A stretch of 41,368 nt of DNA from NCBI GenBank assembly GCA_020831535.1, contig JAFIGF010000109.1, positions 1 through 41,368 on the forward strand. The letters run 5' to 3'. Source of the DNA: Opitutales bacterium (GTDB lineage: Bacteria > Verrucomicrobiota > Verrucomicrobiia > Opitutales > T3Sed10-336). This document shows, one piece after another, positions 41,321 through 41,368 of the stretch; positions within the stretch are counted from its first letter, which is position 1; every line of letters begins with the position of its first letter. Under the pieces are notes generated by a model. That model was not told the origin of the DNA. It saw only the letters and a list, made by a program, of their open reading frames with translations, and made no database searches. The position numbers and the translations under genes are program-made.

Positions 41321-41368
41321 GAGTGCTTCAAGCCAGGGACATAAGACACGCCCCACCACACCGCGCGG

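Overview
The window looks like chromosomal DNA of a Verrucomicrobiota bacterium, most likely class Opitutia/Opitutae (Puniceicoccales-like). This is an inference from gene content. SHD1 (Sla1 homology domain 1) tails occur on secreted proteins, and there is a lysine/alanine-rich histone H1-like protein. A glutamine synthetase II, an animal-like UDP-glucose dehydrogenase and an OleC-type beta-lactone synthetase homologue are also present. Recognisable Shine-Dalgarno sequences are scarce. I see no rRNA, tRNA, CRISPR array, phage or intact insertion sequence.

Layout. 1-534: no convincing gene, but one copy of a dispersed hairpin repeat. 535-6030 (minus): three secreted proteins in a row. Two are paralogues, and the first-transcribed one ends in two SHD1 domains. 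6179-17343: mostly core metabolism. It holds an SDR reductase, hemC, a PHP-type histidinol phosphatase, a minus-strand dapA-dapB-ruvA-DUF192 run (plus a membrane-anchored protein), and a plus-strand run of a PilT-like ATPase, fabD, lepA and nth. 17369-25866: accessory and surface functions. It holds an AraC-type regulator, a BspA-like leucine-rich-repeat protein with an SHD1 tail, a large lipoprotein, and two paralogous secreted proteins with a pilin-like C-terminal module.

26038-28667: a hairpin repeat, UDP-glucose 6-dehydrogenase, and divergently a DUF3524 glycosyltransferase related to the eukaryotic tRNA-queuosine mannosyltransferase. 28963-31642: a DNA-binding protein with two ribbon-helix-helix-like segments and a histone H1-like tail, a strong terminator, a repeat-bearing spacer, and a two-gene operon whose second gene resembles a very degenerate sigma factor. 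31835-34281: glutamine synthetase II, divergent from a minimal protein-kinase-like gene that overlaps a PP2C phosphatase gene. 34314-36251: an orphan OleC homologue preceded by a terminator hairpin that nearly touches its start codon, and a small lipoprotein. 36486-41090: housekeeping genes (DUF6580-like membrane protein, pseudouridine synthase, DUF2784 protein, tcdA, argF, prmC). 41091-41368: an array of hairpin repeats.

How the genes may work together: dapA and dapB supply diaminopimelate/lysine and share a transcription unit with ruvA. argF and prmC look co-transcribed. The kinase-like/PP2C pair is a candidate reversible phosphorylation switch next to the nitrogen-assimilation gene. The SHD1 and pilin-like secreted proteins suggest an investment in cell-surface structures. 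The functions of the large secreted proteins and of the sigma-like operon are unknown.
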